Assembly (NCBI GenBank): GCA_049454855.1
Contig: JBMUAQ010000098.1
Coordinates: forward strand, 1-7,250
DNA length: 7,250 nucleotides
Direction of reading: 5' to 3'
DNA from: UBA2093 sp049454855
GTDB taxonomy: Bacteria > Actinomycetota > Acidimicrobiia > Acidimicrobiales > Ilumatobacteraceae
The notes under the pieces are model-generated. The model was not told the origin of the DNA. It did not search any database and saw nothing but the letters and a program-made list of their open reading frames with translations. Of the stretch, positions 7,101 through 7,250 are shown piece after piece. Within the stretch, counting starts at the first letter, position 1, and the number at the start of each line of letters is the position of its first letter. The position numbers and the translations under genes are program-made.

Positions 7101-7196
7101 CTGCTGCTCGACAACGATCACGTTCCCGGATGCCGACGCACATGCCGTGGCCACCACGGCCAGACACAGCGCCAGAGCAGTCTTTCTCGCACCCAT
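4167..7196 (-). CDS. Predicted surface lipoprotein B with 14 propeller-type repeats and fibronectin-III-like C-terminus (paralogue of A)
   Basis: 1009 residues, probably exported and lipid-anchored. The start at 7196 is preferred over an in-frame ATG at 7235 because AGGGGG stands 5 bases upstream and a lipoprotein signal then begins at once (MGARKTALALCLAVVATAC, Cys19). Then come the conserved block with Cys53-Cys54, about 14 blade motifs (residues 65-756; for example HIWVGG, SVYFGGRF, HVYVGGYF, RMYVGGTF), delta-60-like strands (RLTPDGAFNPSL, RYTEAGDFDPGFA), a Pro/Ala linker (about 780-810), a fibronectin-III-like domain (about 858-937, Cys895 and Cys903) and an end module with Cys969 and Cys987. 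It matches A from end to end with nearly equal length, but the middle repeats are much more diverged than the ends. It is upstream of A in the same direction and could be the first gene of a two-gene transcript. No catalytic motif was recognised; a binding or sensing role is inferred only. Confidence 0.9.
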   Translation of the reverse strand: MGARKTALALCLAVVATACASASGNVIVVEQQEESRNAALPNDDGKPFIGLGCCVSTMAKDSTGHIWVGGHNLTVGRVTGGLAAFGATPDNFDRVDGSVKSVVPDGLGGFYVVGYFSRVGTSPAVNLAHVGADGTHDPAFVSPWGADSAVEDIVVQGAGATRRLYALVRLDTSQWNEPGVLVRLDPVTGAEMSRINITFLGAPATLTNGGLVATARGIVLQGHFTSERFGYHAGAVFIGTDGQVVASLSFRQGADGTRPGSLVAADSVAGANRTDSVYFGGRFESAFVVGADGTFQESKQVMNIARVSWAVTGVSISAYALAVGDVRAIDASRSADAREILHVGAGSFLGFSVAGGLVAPPNPHLVRISRSDADSKIVVSAAEIRPNGYVEMVRHLSTATGETLVASGGFSAARFGAGLTDVPLSGRLAIAVSGVNGWRQLPGAFFHDGEWISDAALVNDHLLLAGDFTAIGVRGGNLLRLTPDGAFNPSLRQPSQPNDGVEALAVHGGHVYVGGYFSEIGGARPTAVAGVVRYTEAGDFDPGFARPFTHPDGAPVVKDIAFGRDRMYVGGTFEYGPTRSNFATFALPDFTLLPARDWESTDGDVRDISVSADGSTVAVAGRFGGMRGWASPAVVVIDEAGGRILDTFRGSSRPEGQVPASAVSFDDATRTVYTAYEGGETSLVNQRLDGTIVSQFLDRSVGTLAASAGRLYLGYWGRTLRVIDTSTNTFLADPPSFATTTALLADEGGVWVGGTGLRMGNLPAYGPVFLSGKGQVEVTPSAPELPPAVPVGTADVAAPATPAPAPAVVEAVVDLALSPGAGRAADGEGTVFGYRIGRDGTITLDQVDMDASRSRDFLVSKLKPGDRSMTVTFRRPAGLSRVTVKAHGTGKTFTCSPGKKTSCTIRGLSPWVNYRFSVTARSGGKTVSTPRSIVVKPFVKLGRGTERRLRDIVPAPKGSSAAYSETGACSLVKGKSRLRTPRTRVFCSVTVTVKRSGIPVSRTVAVKVG
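4389..4625 (-). other. Fibronectin-III-like domain of lipoprotein B
   Basis: Residues about 858-936 carry the same pattern as in A: KLKPGDRSMTVTF, VTVKAHGTG, CSPGKKTSC, NYRFSV and STPRSIVVKP. The two cysteines, 8 residues apart, are conserved between the paralogues. This is among the best conserved parts of the pair, suggesting a common structural or docking role. Confidence 0.6.
4872..7025 (-). repeat. Fourteen blade-like propeller repeats in lipoprotein B
   Basis: Blade motifs begin at about residues 65, 110, 163, 217, 276, 340, 403, 461, 510, 566, 616, 671, 710 and 749. Number, order and spacing parallel those of A. Good copies are GIVLQGHF, SVYFGGRF, HLLLAGDF, HVYVGGYF and RMYVGGTF; degenerate ones are RLYALV and TVYTAYEG. 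The last unit (DEGGVWVGGTGLRMG) again looks like a Reg_prop-type repeat. Confidence 0.65.
7140..7196 (-). other. Lipoprotein signal peptide of B (lipobox VATAC)
   Basis: Residues 1-19: Arg4 and Lys5 at the start, a hydrophobic core with an extra Cys11, and VATAC as lipobox with predicted lipidation at Cys19. A short Ala/Ser/Val stretch follows, then the Glu-rich segment shared with A. Confidence 0.8.
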
Positions 7197-7250
7197 CGTT
7201 ACCCCCTTCACGTCGTACGGGCCGACAGACGGCATGACCGAATGCTTTTC
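7197..7250 (-). other. Upstream region of lipoprotein B, cut by the window end
   Basis: Only 54 bases upstream of B are visible. They contain its ribosome binding site and a slightly more A/T-rich patch at the very end. No convincing promoter hexamers were seen; the promoter probably lies outside the window. Confidence 0.4.
7202..7207 (-). promoter_or_regulatory. Ribosome binding site of lipoprotein B
   Basis: AGGGGG on the minus strand, followed by TAACG and the ATG at 7196. The hexamer and the 5-base spacing are the same as for A, which supports both start choices. Confidence 0.75.

Larger units (their letters stand above)
1037..7207 (-). repeat. Old tandem gene duplication (lipoproteins A and B)
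   Basis: The starts of A and B are 3118 bases apart, and the two proteins match in domain order, length and cysteine positions. Short near-identical DNA patches survive: 3963-3982 and 7081-7100 agree at 19 of 20 bases, and 1370-1386 and 4503-4519 are identical over 17. Overall divergence is large, so the duplication is not recent. Confidence 0.8.

Noticed and set aside
1..7250. CRISPR array, tRNA/rRNA gene, insertion sequence or attachment site
   Set aside because: No regularly spaced short DNA repeats, cloverleaf-like or rRNA-like sequence, transposase or integrase motif, or terminal inverted repeats were seen. The repeated structure is at protein level within the two lipoproteins.

Overview
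The window is high-GC, densely coded DNA of actinobacterial character: strong preference for G/C in third codon positions, AGGGGG-type ribosome binding sites, a TetR-type regulator and Sec/lipobox lipoproteins. The closing two-cysteine module of the large proteins reminds me of secreted proteins of Acidimicrobiia-like actinobacteria. That placement is a weak impression, not a demonstrated one.

Layout. (1) Positions 1-1020, plus strand: the 3' part of a TetR/AcrR-family regulator gene whose start lies outside the window. The visible part begins inside one TetR unit and then contains a complete second one, so this is a tandem (double) TetR protein. (2) Positions 1037-4078, minus strand: a 1013-residue predicted lipoprotein (here 'A'). 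(3) Positions 4167-7196, minus strand: a 1009-residue predicted lipoprotein (here 'B'), a diverged paralogue of A. The regulator and A are convergent, with 16 bases between their stop codons. B and A point the same way with 88 bases between them, so they could share a transcript (B first, then A). No gap between genes exceeds 100 bases.

A and B share one architecture: lipoprotein signal, a short linker, a strongly conserved block with an adjacent Cys-Cys pair, about 14 blade-like repeats of the xVGGxF type, a Pro/Ala/Thr-rich linker, a fibronectin-III-like domain with two cysteines, and a final module of about 70 residues with two more cysteines. The repeats resemble DUF5122/delta-60 and Reg_prop-type beta-propeller repeats. 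I infer two cell-surface, lipid-anchored double propellers, possibly for binding or sensing. Ligand and function are unknown. No enzymatic motif was recognised, and nothing in the sequence ties the TetR protein to control of A or B.
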